DNA of 64,000 nt from JALOAD01 sp023228995 [NCBI: Candidatus Muiribacterium halophilum]. GTDB lineage: Bacteria; Muiribacteriota; Muiribacteriia; Muiribacteriales. Numbering within the stretch: position 1 is the stretch's first letter; the number at the start of each line of letters is the position of its first letter. The position numbers were made by a program, and so were the translations under genes. The notes under the pieces were generated by a model. That model had not been told where the DNA came from. It saw only the letters and a program-made list of their open reading frames with translations, and did no database searches. Shown piece by piece: positions 16,093-24,561 of the stretch. The stretch is from assembly GCA_023228995.1 (NCBI GenBank), contig JALOAD010000011.1:1-64000 (forward strand). Reading direction: 5' to 3'.

Positions 16093-17472
16093 TTAAAATA
16101 TTTTTAAAATTATTTTTGCAGTCTCAAAATATATAATAAGGCCACCAATATCAACAATTGTACTAATAAGAGGACCAGACATTACAGTAGGGTCGAGTTT
16201 TAACTTTTTAGCCATAATAGGAAGAACACCACCAGCACAAGCAGATGAAACTGTTGTAAATATAAGAGCAAAACCTAATGTAAAACTAACTTCAGGAATT
16301 TTACTTATAAAAAGAGATTGCATAAAACCTAAAACTGCAAGAAAACAACCAAGAATAAAACCAATTAATAATTCTTTTCTTAAAACTCTAAAAGTATCAG
16401 TTAATTGAACTTCCCCTAGCGCAAGACTTCTGATAATCATAGTAGAACTCTGAGTTCCAGTATTACCGCCGGTATCAGTTATAATAGGTATAAAATATGA
16501 TAATGGTATGAGAATTGCTAATAAATTATCGTAACTTCTTATAATAGAACTTGTAACAGTACCAACAAGTAAAAGTACACAAAGCCATAATAATCTTTTT
16601 TTAACAAGGTCAAAAACAGATGTATCAAAATAAGATTCTTCCAAAGGAAAAGAAGCTCCTATTTTTTGCATATCTTCAGTAGCTTCTTCTTCTATTACAT
16701 CCATAATATCATCAAAAGTTATTATTCCAACAACTTTTTCATTAGTATCAAGAACTGGAACAGCTGAAAAATTATATTTTTGAAAAACATTAGCAACTTC
16801 TTCTTGATCAACATATGTATAAACATATATAACATTTGTTTCCATTATATCTTTAAGTTTAGTACCCGGTTCAGCAATAATTATATCTCTTAGCGATAAT
16901 ATACCAAGAAGACTTCCTTGAGTATCAACAACAAACTCCACATATATTGTTTCAGCATTTTTATATTTATTTCTAAGAACAGCTATAGCTTCTTCAACAG
17001 TAAGTTCTTTATTTAAGCCGACAAACTCGGTAGTCATTATACCACCGGCTGTATTTTCCTCATATTGAAGAAGTTCATCAAGATCTTTTTTTTCTTCAGG
17101 TAAAAGTTTTTCAGAAAGTCTTTCAGCAACATCTTTAGACAAAGAAGCAAAAAAGTCTGCTCTATCATCAGAAGCCATAGTATTAAGAATTAAAGAAACA
17201 AGTTTTCTATCATGAATATTTTTTATTATTTCTTCTTGATTTAAAAATTCAAGTTCCTCAAAAGCCTCAACTATAAAATCCTTATCTTCAGGAAGAGTTA
17301 TTAGATAAACTTTATCATCGATTTCTTCAAGTTCTTCGATAATGTGAGCAATATCAACTGGATAAAGTTCTTCAATAAGCTTTTTTATATCATTACTTTT
17401 TCTATTCTTTACCAGTTCAATAAACTCGATATTAAATATTTTTTCTGGAAAAAACTCTTTATTTATATCCAT
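16093..17472 (-). CDS. mgtE: magnesium transporter MgtE
   Basis: MgtE is a dimeric, Mg2+-gated magnesium channel. The 459 aa show the N-terminal superhelical domain (about 20-130), ending in LLQYEENTAGGIMTTEFV. Paired CBS domains follow (about 135-255, with VVGIITFDDIMDVI), and then the membrane part. The membrane part contains the family signature PIITDTGGNTGTQSSTMIIR and the late DPTVMSGPLISTIVDIGG. All gating parts are present. The gene overlaps the fabH end by 10 bases, so it is read as the third gene after the M42 peptidase and fabH. Confidence 0.96.
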   Translation of the reverse strand: MDINKEFFPEKIFNIEFIELVKNRKSNDIKKLIEELYPVDIAHIIEELEEIDDKVYLITLPEDKDFIVEAFEELEFLNQEEIIKNIHDRKLVSLILNTMASDDRADFFASLSKDVAERLSEKLLPEEKKDLDELLQYEENTAGGIMTTEFVGLNKELTVEEAIAVLRNKYKNAETIYVEFVVDTQGSLLGILSLRDIIIAEPGTKLKDIMETNVIYVYTYVDQEEVANVFQKYNFSAVPVLDTNEKVVGIITFDDIMDVIEEEATEDMQKIGASFPLEESYFDTSVFDLVKKRLLWLCVLLLVGTVTSSIIRSYDNLLAILIPLSYFIPIITDTGGNTGTQSSTMIIRSLALGEVQLTDTFRVLRKELLIGFILGCFLAVLGFMQSLFISKIPEVSFTLGFALIFTTVSSACAGGVLPIMAKKLKLDPTVMSGPLISTIVDIGGLIIYFETAKIILKIF

Positions 17473-18446
17473 TTAATAAGAAGACCAGCCCATGTTAATC
17501 CACCACCAAAACCAGCAAGTATAATATAATCCCCTTGTTTTATTCTATTTTGAGAAAGAGCTTCATCCAAAGCAATAGGTATTGTACCCGCAACAGTGTT
17601 TCCATATTTATCAAGATTTATAAATATATTCTCCCTTTTTATACCAGCTTTTTTTGCACCAGATTCAATTATTCTTATATTTGCCTGATGAGGTATGAGA
17701 AGTTTTATATCATCTGGAGAAAGATTATTTTTAGTTAAAAGATCTGTAATCATCTGAGGAAGAGCTCTTGTTGAAAACTTAAATACATCTTTACCATTCA
17801 TTTTAAAAAAATGCTCTCTATTGTTGACCGTTTCAACAGAAGCAGGTTTTCTTGAACCTCCAGCAGGCATAATAATATGTTCAGCACCAGTTCCATCAGC
17901 TCCAGCCACCCAATCTAATATACCATTCCCCTCTTCGCAAGGCTCTATAACAACAGCACCAGCTCCATCACCAAAAAGAACACATGAAGTTCTATCTTCA
18001 AAATCAAGTATTCTTGAACTAGTATCAGCTCCAACAACAAGGATTTTATTATGACTGCCAGTCATAATAAACTGTGATGCAGTAATAAGTGAATATACAA
18101 ATCCAGAACAAGCAGCATTCAAATCCCAAGCCCATGCATTGACCGCACCAATTTTACCCTGAATTATACATGCAGTTGAAGGAAAAATATTATCTGGAGT
18201 ATAAGTCCCCACAATTATCATATCAAGTTCTTCAGGTTTAGTATTTGATTTTTCAAGAGCTGAATATATTGCTTTTATAGACATATCAGATGTCGCTTCG
18301 TTTTCTGCTGCAAAATATCTTTCTTCTATACCACTTCTTGATAAAATCCATTCATTTGTAGTATCAACCATTTTTTCCAAATCAAAATTAGTTATTTTTT
18401 TCTCTGGAATATATTTTCCTGTACCAGTTATTTTTACACCAAACAT
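17463..18446 (-). CDS. fabH: beta-ketoacyl-ACP synthase III
   Basis: FabH starts fatty-acid synthesis by condensing an acyl-CoA with malonyl-ACP. The 327 aa contain the nucleophile Cys in NAACSGFVYSL (about 113), the His in LIPHQANIRI and the Asn in KYGNTVAGTIP, in the correct order. The KITGTGKYIPE start and DTTNEWILSRSGIEER substrate loop are also present. YGNTVAGT replaces the more usual YGNTSAAS, which may tune acyl-chain choice. It begins 14 bases after the M42 gene. Confidence 0.96.
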   Translation of the reverse strand: MFGVKITGTGKYIPEKKITNFDLEKMVDTTNEWILSRSGIEERYFAAENEATSDMSIKAIYSALEKSNTKPEELDMIIVGTYTPDNIFPSTACIIQGKIGAVNAWAWDLNAACSGFVYSLITASQFIMTGSHNKILVVGADTSSRILDFEDRTSCVLFGDGAGAVVIEPCEEGNGILDWVAGADGTGAEHIIMPAGGSRKPASVETVNNREHFFKMNGKDVFKFSTRALPQMITDLLTKNNLSPDDIKLLIPHQANIRIIESGAKKAGIKRENIFINLDKYGNTVAGTIPIALDEALSQNRIKQGDYIILAGFGGGLTWAGLLIKWI

Positions 18447-18460
18447 AATTACCCCTTTAA

Positions 18461-19501
18461 TTAAAATATTTTTTCAATAATCTCTGATTTCATATCCTCA
18501 CAAATAACAACACCGAGCTTTTTCATACTTTCATAATCATGTTTATTAAGAAGAGAATATGAAGAATGAATATATCTACATGGTGCTGCAATAACAGCAC
18601 AAGGCATTCCATTTTTAGAAAGATGTAATTTGCCCGCATCAGTTCCACCAGCATTTCTTGGTTGTTTATACTGATACTTTATTTTTCTATTTTGTGCAAT
18701 ATTTTCAATTTCTTTTATAAAACCTCTATCACTAACCATTGTTCCATCCATAAGAGTAAAAGCAGGACCACCACCAAAATATGAAGTCCAATCATCTGGA
18801 GAATTACCCGGATAATCCATTGCAAAAGTACCTTCAAATATAACAGCACAATCTGCTTCATTAGATAAAGAAACAACCTGAGCACCTCTTGTACCAACCT
18901 CTTCCTGAACAGAAGCAACAAGTAAAATTGTATAATCAGGAACTTTTTTTATTTCCTGAGCAATATGTAAAAGTACAGCACAACCTATTCTATCATCAAA
19001 TGCTTTTCCAATATAAACATTATCATTATTGCTAAAAGAAGTTTCAAAAACAATCGGTGTTCCAAGACCTATACCAGCTTTTTCAATCTTTTCTTTAGTC
19101 AAACCAGTATCAATAAAAAGATCTTTTATCTCTTTTTTACCGCTTGAAGCAGCATGAGGAGGATTAACACCAATTACTCCTAGAATTTCTTTTTTTTCAC
19201 CAAGAATTCTTACAAGTGTATTTGGTAAAATGTCAGCGACTATCCCACCAATTGTAATAAACTTAATAAATCCTTTATCAGAAATATAATTTACCATAAG
19301 ACCAATTTCATCCATATGAGCTGCAACTATCATTTTTCTTTTTGATTTGCCTGGAATTTCAGCATATATATTTCCAATTCTATCCCTATAAACAGACTTT
19401 ACTGATTTTGTCCTTTTAAATTCTTCTGACAAATACTCACCTAATTTTCTTTCAAAACCAGACGGTGCTGCAAATTCTGATAATTTTTTTAAATTTTTCA
19501 T
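18461..19501 (-). CDS. M42 family aminopeptidase
   Basis: This is a cytosolic two-metal aminopeptidase of the tetrahedral TET/FrvX/glutamyl-aminopeptidase group. The metal ligands and catalytic acids appear as AAHMDEIGLMV (about 61-71), GKAFDDRIGCAV (about 180), VQEEVGTRGA (about 212) and a late PCRYIHSSYS. At 346 aa it is the normal size. It was long called endoglucanase M in databases. No cellulase function is implied. It is the first gene of the unit that continues with fabH and mgtE, and a candidate promoter sits 43-71 bases upstream. Confidence 0.92.
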   Translation of the reverse strand: MKNLKKLSEFAAPSGFERKLGEYLSEEFKRTKSVKSVYRDRIGNIYAEIPGKSKRKMIVAAHMDEIGLMVNYISDKGFIKFITIGGIVADILPNTLVRILGEKKEILGVIGVNPPHAASSGKKEIKDLFIDTGLTKEKIEKAGIGLGTPIVFETSFSNNDNVYIGKAFDDRIGCAVLLHIAQEIKKVPDYTILLVASVQEEVGTRGAQVVSLSNEADCAVIFEGTFAMDYPGNSPDDWTSYFGGGPAFTLMDGTMVSDRGFIKEIENIAQNRKIKYQYKQPRNAGGTDAGKLHLSKNGMPCAVIAAPCRYIHSSYSLLNKHDYESMKKLGVVICEDMKSEIIEKIF

Positions 19502-19537
19502 ATATATATTCTCCTTTAAACAGTCGAAAAATAATCT

Positions 19538-20347
19538 ATGGATAATATAATACTTTTAAAATCAAAAGACAAAAAAAAAGTATATTCATTTTTAAAATGT
19601 CATCCACTCTCAACAATTTTTATAAAAGAAGTAATTGAAAATAAAGGATTTATTAACAATAGCGAGCAAAACCATGGAGACTTTTATGGCATTTTTAAAA
19701 ACAATATAATAATTGGTATAATCGTCAAATATAACATGGGAATATCTATAATATCAGGAACTTCTCATGCAAATGAATTAAGCGAAAATTTTGATAACAC
19801 AAATTTTATTATAAAAAGAAAAACAAAAGATAAAGAAAATATAGCAAAACAAGAAACATTTATGCTATATACCAAAAAAACTATTATAACATTTAATAGT
19901 TATAGAGTTTTTATAGCCAAAACTAAAGATATAGAAGAATTACTAAAACTAAGACTCGAATTTGAAAAAGAGTATTGGAATTATAATCCTGAAAAAATAG
20001 ATGAAGAAAAGTTTGAAAAATTAATTATTGAAAAAGTTTCAAAAAAAGAAGTGTTAATATATAAATTAGATAATAAAATTGCAGCAATTGGTTTCTGCGA
20101 AACTGAAAATCACAAAGTTATATTAATTGGAAGTATTTTTGTAAAAAATGAATTTAGAGGACTTGGAATAGGAAAAACTCTAACATTAGGTTTATGCGAT
20201 TATATTATACAAAAAAACAAAATGCCCTGTTTAACTGTAGATATAAACAATATCAAAGCATATAATCTATACAAAAACATTGGCTTCAAAGCAATTTCTG
20301 AAATTTATTTAGTAGAACCAAATACAAAAAAAAGTTTATTTTTATAA
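19538..20347 (+). CDS. two-part GNAT-family acetyltransferase
   Basis: The C-terminal half (about residues 150-255) is a clear GNAT domain. It has the beta-4 strand GSIFVKNEFRGLGIGKTL with the acetyl-CoA loop R/GxGxG/A at about 208-213, then CLTVDINNIKAYNLYKNIGF near the end. The N-terminal 130 residues are a degenerate second domain with a Gly-rich, Ile-rich strand pattern, as in double-GNAT proteins. The substrate is unknown. The single plus-strand gene lies between two minus-strand operons and diverges from the M42 gene. AAA, ATA and GAA codons dominate. Confidence 0.8.
   Translation: MDNIILLKSKDKKKVYSFLKCHPLSTIFIKEVIENKGFINNSEQNHGDFYGIFKNNIIIGIIVKYNMGISIISGTSHANELSENFDNTNFIIKRKTKDKENIAKQETFMLYTKKTIITFNSYRVFIAKTKDIEELLKLRLEFEKEYWNYNPEKIDEEKFEKLIIEKVSKKEVLIYKLDNKIAAIGFCETENHKVILIGSIFVKNEFRGLGIGKTLTLGLCDYIIQKNKMPCLTVDINNIKAYNLYKNIGFKAISEIYLVEPNTKKSLFL
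19544..19572 (-). promoter_or_regulatory. possible promoter for the M42-fabH-mgtE unit
   Basis: TTGTCT (19572-19567), 17 bases and TATATT (19549-19544) lie on the minus strand, inside the first codons of the divergent GNAT gene. The gap between the two divergent genes is only 36 bases, so overlapping control is plausible. Confidence 0.4.
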
Positions 20348-20403
20348 ATAATTTCATCAAAGAAATATATCTTGCAACAATTACGATAACTTGTTAGAAA
20401 TTT

Positions 20404-20458
20404 TTCAATTATATTAAATGTTGTAAGAGTTTCTATAAACAAAAGCAAAAAAAAAATC
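20404..20458 (+). repeat. dispersed repeat, copy 1 of 2
   Basis: A stretch containing GAGTTTCTATAAACAAAAGC followed by about ten A and TC is nearly the same as 34509-34562. The 3' 30 bases match exactly and the 5' part differs at a few positions. It directly precedes a copy of the GC palindrome. Confidence 0.65.
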
Positions 20459-20493
20459 AAAAACGAGATCCCGGCTCAGAATAGTACCGGGAT
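20446..20493 (-). terminator. terminator of the lgt/lspA operon, formed by a dispersed palindrome
   Basis: Reading the minus strand, ATCCCGG and CCGGGAT form a 7-bp stem with a 12-base loop. Next comes TCTCG and then GTTTTTGA and a run of ten T. It lies about 105 bases after the last gene of the long division/lipoprotein operon. The same palindrome recurs at 5772, 34417, 40025 and 61136. Confidence 0.6.
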
Positions 20494-20596
20494 GACAAAA
20501 CTCTCAGAATAATCCCGGTATGACATTTTTTTATATGAAATTTCCATTGAGATGACATTATCCGGTTTTCCCGTATCCCGGTTTTTCCGATGGGTT

Positions 20597-21346
20597 TCAT
20601 TTCAATTTATCTAGTTTTTCTTTAATATCATTTAACTTTTTTTCAGCTTCTTTTAGTTTTTTTTCATAATAATAAACCATTGGTTTATAATAACTCTCTT
20701 TTTTATACTTATGTTCACCATATTCAAGAGAAAACCATAAGTCATAATCATTTCTTAATTTAGCTATTTCTTTTTCTGTATTTGAAGCATCTGAACTATA
20801 TTTTTCAGCTAACTCTCTATTTTTTTGTTCAGCTTCAGCCTTATTTTCTTCAATTGCATTGTTTTTTTCAGTTTTTTTATCAGTTACAACTTTCACTTCA
20901 GCAGTTTCTTTTTTAGTACTCTGACTTTTAAGCTGTTCTTTTAATATTGTTATTTCATAAACTTTTACAACAGCTGTATCTACATAAGAACTTTTTGGAA
21001 AATCTTTTATAAGTTTATTGTAAAAATTAACAGCTTCATCATAATTACCTGAAAATCTAAATAAAGAACCTAGCTTATAAAGGTATAAATCTTTGGAATT
21101 TTCATTCTGAAGTTTTAAATATTTAAGAGTAAGAGAATTAAGTAATCCTTTATCATCTAAAGAAAGAATATTGGAATCATCGTATAAAGCTTTCTCGTAA
21201 TTTATAAGTGCTTGTTCTTTGTTGTTTTCTCCAAGAGCTTTCATTGACTCAATATAAAACATTCTTGAACTTTCTTTAATATCAACCGAAAAAACATTTA
21301 TTACAAGTAATAATGAAATTATACTAAGAAATAACCTCATCTTCAT
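20597..21346 (-). CDS. exported TPR/coiled-coil protein
   Basis: The GAGG ribosome site supports the ATG at 21346, inside the HAMP gene's last codons, giving 249 aa. A signal peptide (RLFLSIISLLLVINVFS) is followed by TPR-like helices. These include EQALINYEKALYDD near residue 40 and a Tol/YbgF-type repeat FRFSGNYDEAVNFYNKLIKDFPKSSYVDTA around 100, of which I quote the core only. A Glu/Lys-rich coiled coil runs from about 130 to the end. It is the last gene of its operon. A structural or scaffold role at the cell surface fits, but no specific function is visible. Confidence 0.7.
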   Translation of the reverse strand: MKMRLFLSIISLLLVINVFSVDIKESSRMFYIESMKALGENNKEQALINYEKALYDDSNILSLDDKGLLNSLTLKYLKLQNENSKDLYLYKLGSLFRFSGNYDEAVNFYNKLIKDFPKSSYVDTAVVKVYEITILKEQLKSQSTKKETAEVKVVTDKKTEKNNAIEENKAEAEQKNRELAEKYSSDASNTEKEIAKLRNDYDLWFSLEYGEHKYKKESYYKPMVYYYEKKLKEAEKKLNDIKEKLDKLK

Positions 21347-21980
21347 TAATATCCTCACTTATGCTTTTATTAATTACAGGATTATCTACAATTTTAAATG
21401 AATAAGTGACTTCTTTAAGCTCAGATACTATTTCTGTTAATTCAACAATTATTTCTTCTTTTTCTTCTTTAGATATTTCATCCTGCTTAAGACTCATTGG
21501 TATTTTGTTAATAACACCTATAATTTTTTCAATAACTTCTCTATCTTTTTTAACTACAGCTTCAAGATTATGAGTCATTTTATTAAATAGATCTGCTAAG
21601 TCTGTTAATTCATCACCTTTTCGTAATTTAATTCTAAGACCCAGGTCTCCATTAGCAATCTGTTTTGCACTTACCTCAAACCTATAAACTGGACCAGCTA
21701 TTTTATGCGAGAGCATAAGAGCAAACATAGCAACAAGAATACCAAGTACCGGAAGCATTTTTAATAATGATATATTTACCTGTCTAAAAATGTCAGAAAC
21801 TTCTTCAAACCTGAATTCTTCGGATGTATTTCCTACTTTATTCCATATTGAATAATATATAGTCCATCCTACTATAGTTGAAGCTAAAAGCATTATTATC
21901 AGAACTGAAAACATATATCTAAACTGAAATCCTTTTTTTACTAAATAAATCCTTCTTTTATATGGAGCTTTCTGATCCAT
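21324..21980 (-). CDS. two-span membrane protein with HAMP domain and no output domain
   Basis: Two membrane spans (about 22-44 and 73-92) surround only about 25 extracytoplasmic residues, and a HAMP domain follows. It is recognisable from KIAGPVYRFEVSAKQIANGD and the DELTDLADLFNKM helix (about 92-145). The remaining 70 residues are acidic helix with no kinase, cyclase or methyl-accepting part. Such HAMP-only proteins exist, often beside pilin-like genes, as here. It may transmit a membrane signal to a partner protein. The ribosome site is GGAGG, and it overlaps the TPR gene downstream by 23 bases. Confidence 0.75.
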   Translation of the reverse strand: MDQKAPYKRRIYLVKKGFQFRYMFSVLIIMLLASTIVGWTIYYSIWNKVGNTSEEFRFEEVSDIFRQVNISLLKMLPVLGILVAMFALMLSHKIAGPVYRFEVSAKQIANGDLGLRIKLRKGDELTDLADLFNKMTHNLEAVVKKDREVIEKIIGVINKIPMSLKQDEISKEEKEEIIVELTEIVSELKEVTYSFKIVDNPVINKSISEDINEDEVIS

Positions 21981-21995
21981 TTTTCCTCCAGCCTT

Positions 21996-22349
21996 TTAAA
22001 TATCCTCTGTTTCAGGATTGTGTTTTGTACAATAAACTTGCCCCTGAGAATTAAGCATATACACTCCACTATCTGGACAAACTAGCAGCTTTTTGTCTGT
22101 ATAGCCTTTTTCCATAAGCATTATTGTATCAATTTCTTTATAAGGAATAAATACATTATCACCATTTTCAAGTTTATATTGTTCTACAACTTTTTGTAGA
22201 TTTTTTCTAATTGCATTACAACTAACACTTTGTATGCTATTTCTTAAAAATGTATATTGAGGTATTGCAAAAATAATAAATACAATAAGTACACTTGCTA
22301 CAAATAAAAGAAAAAAGTCTGTTTTCCCCTTATATGAAGTTTTTCTCAT
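21996..22349 (-). CDS. pilin/pseudopilin-like small membrane protein
   Basis: The 117 aa have a basic N-terminus, one long membrane helix (about 12-30) and a soluble part. The pattern of the soluble part is like minor pseudopilins: ...CNAIRKNLQKVVEQYKLENG, then KEIDTIMLMEKGY, CPDSGVYML and VYCTKHNPE. The normal prepilin peptidase site (G/A before F with Glu at +5) is not evident, so it may be an uncleaved relative. The ATG overlaps the 3' end of the pseudouridine synthase gene by 20 bases and has an AAGGA site. It travels with the HAMP and TPR genes. Confidence 0.55.
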   Translation of the reverse strand: MRKTSYKGKTDFFLLFVASVLIVFIIFAIPQYTFLRNSIQSVSCNAIRKNLQKVVEQYKLENGDNVFIPYKEIDTIMLMEKGYTDKKLLVCPDSGVYMLNSQGQVYCTKHNPETEDI

Positions 22350-23250
22350 AACCTAATTCCTTTAATACATTTGTTAAATCTTCAGGCATTTTTTGAATAA
22401 ATTCCATTTTTTCTCCTGTAAAAGGATGCTTAAATGCAATATAATATGCATGAAGAAATTGACCAACAAGCCCAAAACCATTTTTATCCGGTCCATAAAC
22501 ATCATCGCCTACTACCGGATGACCAACATGTGCAAGATGAACCCTTATTTGATGAGTTCTCCCTGTCCTTATATTAACATCAACTAAAGAAAAACCATCA
22601 AATCTTTCAATTTCTTTATAAATTGTAATTGCTTCTTTTCCTTCAGCTTTAACACACATTTTTTTTCTATCTCTTAGACTTCTTGCAATCGGCATATTTA
22701 TTATGCCTTCTTCATTTTTAAAGTTATTATAACATAAAGCACAATATTTTTTTACCAATTTTTTTTCTTTAAACATATCAACAAACCTTTCATAAGCATC
22801 TATTGTCTTTACAAATATAACAATTCCTGAGGTATATCTGTCAATTCTGTGAACAACTCCTGGTCTTTGAGAACTCACTGGAGCAAGCGGAACATTTCTA
22901 AATATAAGATCACTTATAACTGTAGGATCTTTAACTGATTCCGCTGGATGCACAACTATTCCTCTAGGTTTATTTATAATGTATATATAATCATCTTCAT
23001 AAATACATTCAATCCCAAGATCAACTGGCAATATATTAATTTCCTCATCAGTTTCAAAATTCCAAGTAAGTTTATCACCTGAATTTATATTTTGATTTTT
23101 TTTAACAATTTCACCATTCACAAGTATTAAACCTTTTTTCAAAAGATTTTGAATTTTACTTCTAGAAATATCTTCAAAAATTTCTTCACTTAAATACTTA
23201 TCAACTCTATCACCTTTACCACTATAAACTTCTTTACTTTCATATTTCAT
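22330..23250 (-). CDS. RluA/RluD-family 23S rRNA pseudouridine synthase
   Basis: The protein has an N-terminal S4 RNA-binding domain (RVDKYLSEEIFEDISRSKIQ, about 14-33) and a catalytic domain. The catalytic domain carries RPGVVHRIDRYTSGIVIFVK, whose Asp is the nucleophile, and RTHQIRVHLAHVGHPVVGDD. The start at 23250 is chosen because its ATGA overlaps the lgt stop and because the S4 domain begins there. The longer frame would add 23 unlike residues. The length is 306 aa, normal for the RluD group. Lgt-RluD neighbourhoods are common in low-GC bacteria. RluD itself versus a paralog cannot be decided. Confidence 0.92.
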   Translation of the reverse strand: MKYESKEVYSGKGDRVDKYLSEEIFEDISRSKIQNLLKKGLILVNGEIVKKNQNINSGDKLTWNFETDEEINILPVDLGIECIYEDDYIYIINKPRGIVVHPAESVKDPTVISDLIFRNVPLAPVSSQRPGVVHRIDRYTSGIVIFVKTIDAYERFVDMFKEKKLVKKYCALCYNNFKNEEGIINMPIARSLRDRKKMCVKAEGKEAITIYKEIERFDGFSLVDVNIRTGRTHQIRVHLAHVGHPVVGDDVYGPDKNGFGLVGQFLHAYYIAFKHPFTGEKMEFIQKMPEDLTNVLKELGYEKNFI

Positions 23251-23993
23251 TCTTTTCTTCCCATTCTCATTTTTAAAATGATTATTATAGATACAATTCC
23301 AAATATAAGGGAAATCCACTGAGAAGTCGAGAAATTCATAAAAAAACCTCGAATTTCATCTCCTCTAAAAAATTCAATTATAAATCTAAAAATTGAATAA
23401 CAGAGAATATAAAATGGAAACATTACTTTTTTAAATATGTTTTTTCTTTCTAATAAAACAACAATAATAGATGTTAATATTAAAAAAACACTTTCAAAAA
23501 GTTGTACTGGTAATCTTGGTATATTATCCCCTAATACAGGAAATACAACTCCAAAACATGAATTTGTAACGCTACCATAACAGCAACCATTAAAAAAACA
23601 TCCCAGCCTTCCTATTCCATGACTTAATGGAAGTATTGGTGCAATAAAATCCATATAATTAAAATAATCGTATTTATTTTTGTAAACATAAAAAGCACCA
23701 CCAAATATTCCACCTGTAAGACCACCTAAAAACACAAATCCAGATCTCAATATATCAAAAGTCAAACCAGTTCTAATAATTTCTTTAAAATCAATAATAA
23801 TACTCAATAATTTAGCTCCAACTATTGCCCCAATCATTATATATAAAGCTATATCAACAACATTATCTTGTGATAATCCAAATTTTTTTCTTCTAAAAAA
23901 ACCATACATTAATGCAATGACAAATGCTAATGCAAAGAAAAAACCATAAGATCTAATTTCAAAAAAACCAAAATCAATCAACACTGGATGCAT
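23247..23993 (-). CDS. lgt: prolipoprotein diacylglyceryl transferase
   Basis: Lgt transfers diacylglycerol from phosphatidylglycerol to the lipobox cysteine. The 248 aa have seven or so spans, the N-terminal IRSYGFFFALAF block and the Lgt signature in HGIGRLGCFFNGCCYG (about 125-140). The essential Arg/Glu pair appears late (FRFIIEFFRGDE). It ends in an ATGA overlap with the pseudouridine synthase and overlaps lspA by 20 bases. Predicted lipoproteins elsewhere in the window (51028-51813, 57451-58602) are likely substrates. Confidence 0.95.
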   Translation of the reverse strand: MHPVLIDFGFFEIRSYGFFFALAFVIALMYGFFRRKKFGLSQDNVVDIALYIMIGAIVGAKLLSIIIDFKEIIRTGLTFDILRSGFVFLGGLTGGIFGGAFYVYKNKYDYFNYMDFIAPILPLSHGIGRLGCFFNGCCYGSVTNSCFGVVFPVLGDNIPRLPVQLFESVFLILTSIIVVLLERKNIFKKVMFPFYILCYSIFRFIIEFFRGDEIRGFFMNFSTSQWISLIFGIVSIIIILKMRMGRKE

Positions 23994-24561
23994 TTATATC
24001 CCCTTTTTGTTCTTCTTCCGAGAATATTATTTCCCAACAAAGCATTACAATACCAATATCTATTACAACATCGGCAAAATTAAATATTGGAAAATCTATA
24101 TATCGAAAGTCTAAAAAATCTATTACATATCCATATAATATTCTGTCATAAAGATTTCCACATGCTCCTCCAAGCAAAGAACCAAGTGCAACTTGTACCC
24201 ATATTTTATCTGCTTGTCTTGAAAAAGCATAAAAAACAATCATAAATATTGAAATAAATGCAATTAAAATAAAAAAAGTTACTTTATTTTGTAATATTCC
24301 AAACGCAGCTCCTGCATTTCTTATATATGTAATATGAAATACATCTTTTAAAACAGGTATTGTTTGATGAAGATCAAGTCCTGATACTACAAGATATTTT
24401 GTGAGTCTATCTAAACCAAAATAAAGTACAAATATGCCAAAAAAAACAAATCTCATATATAGTTTTTTTATATTTTTCATGAAAAATATAGGCCATATTG
24501 CTGCACTTCCTATAAGTACAGTACTTAAAAATATAACTCTCATAAGAATATTTCTTATCAT
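23974..24561 (-). CDS. lspA: lipoprotein signal peptidase II with N-terminal extension
   Basis: LspA removes signal peptides from diacylated prolipoproteins. The catalytic aspartates are in GGACGNLYDRILYGYVIDFLD and FNFADVVIDIG (about 130 and 160), with the usual four spans and the TYIRNAGAAFGI block. The protein is 195 aa, roughly 35 longer than typical. The extra N-terminal piece has one more hydrophobic segment (VIFLSTVLIGSAAIWPIFF). The start at 24561 is favoured by an ATGA overlap with the aldolase stop, but an internal ATG at 24480 would give a standard-size enzyme. It overlaps lgt by 20 bases. Confidence 0.93.
   Translation of the reverse strand: MIRNILMRVIFLSTVLIGSAAIWPIFFMKNIKKLYMRFVFFGIFVLYFGLDRLTKYLVVSGLDLHQTIPVLKDVFHITYIRNAGAAFGILQNKVTFFILIAFISIFMIVFYAFSRQADKIWVQVALGSLLGGACGNLYDRILYGYVIDFLDFRYIDFPIFNFADVVIDIGIVMLCWEIIFSEEEQKGDINASSVD

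Noticed and set aside
16093-17472. Mg2+ riboswitch before mgtE
   Set aside because: mgtE overlaps the fabH gene by 10 bases, so it has no leader of its own.
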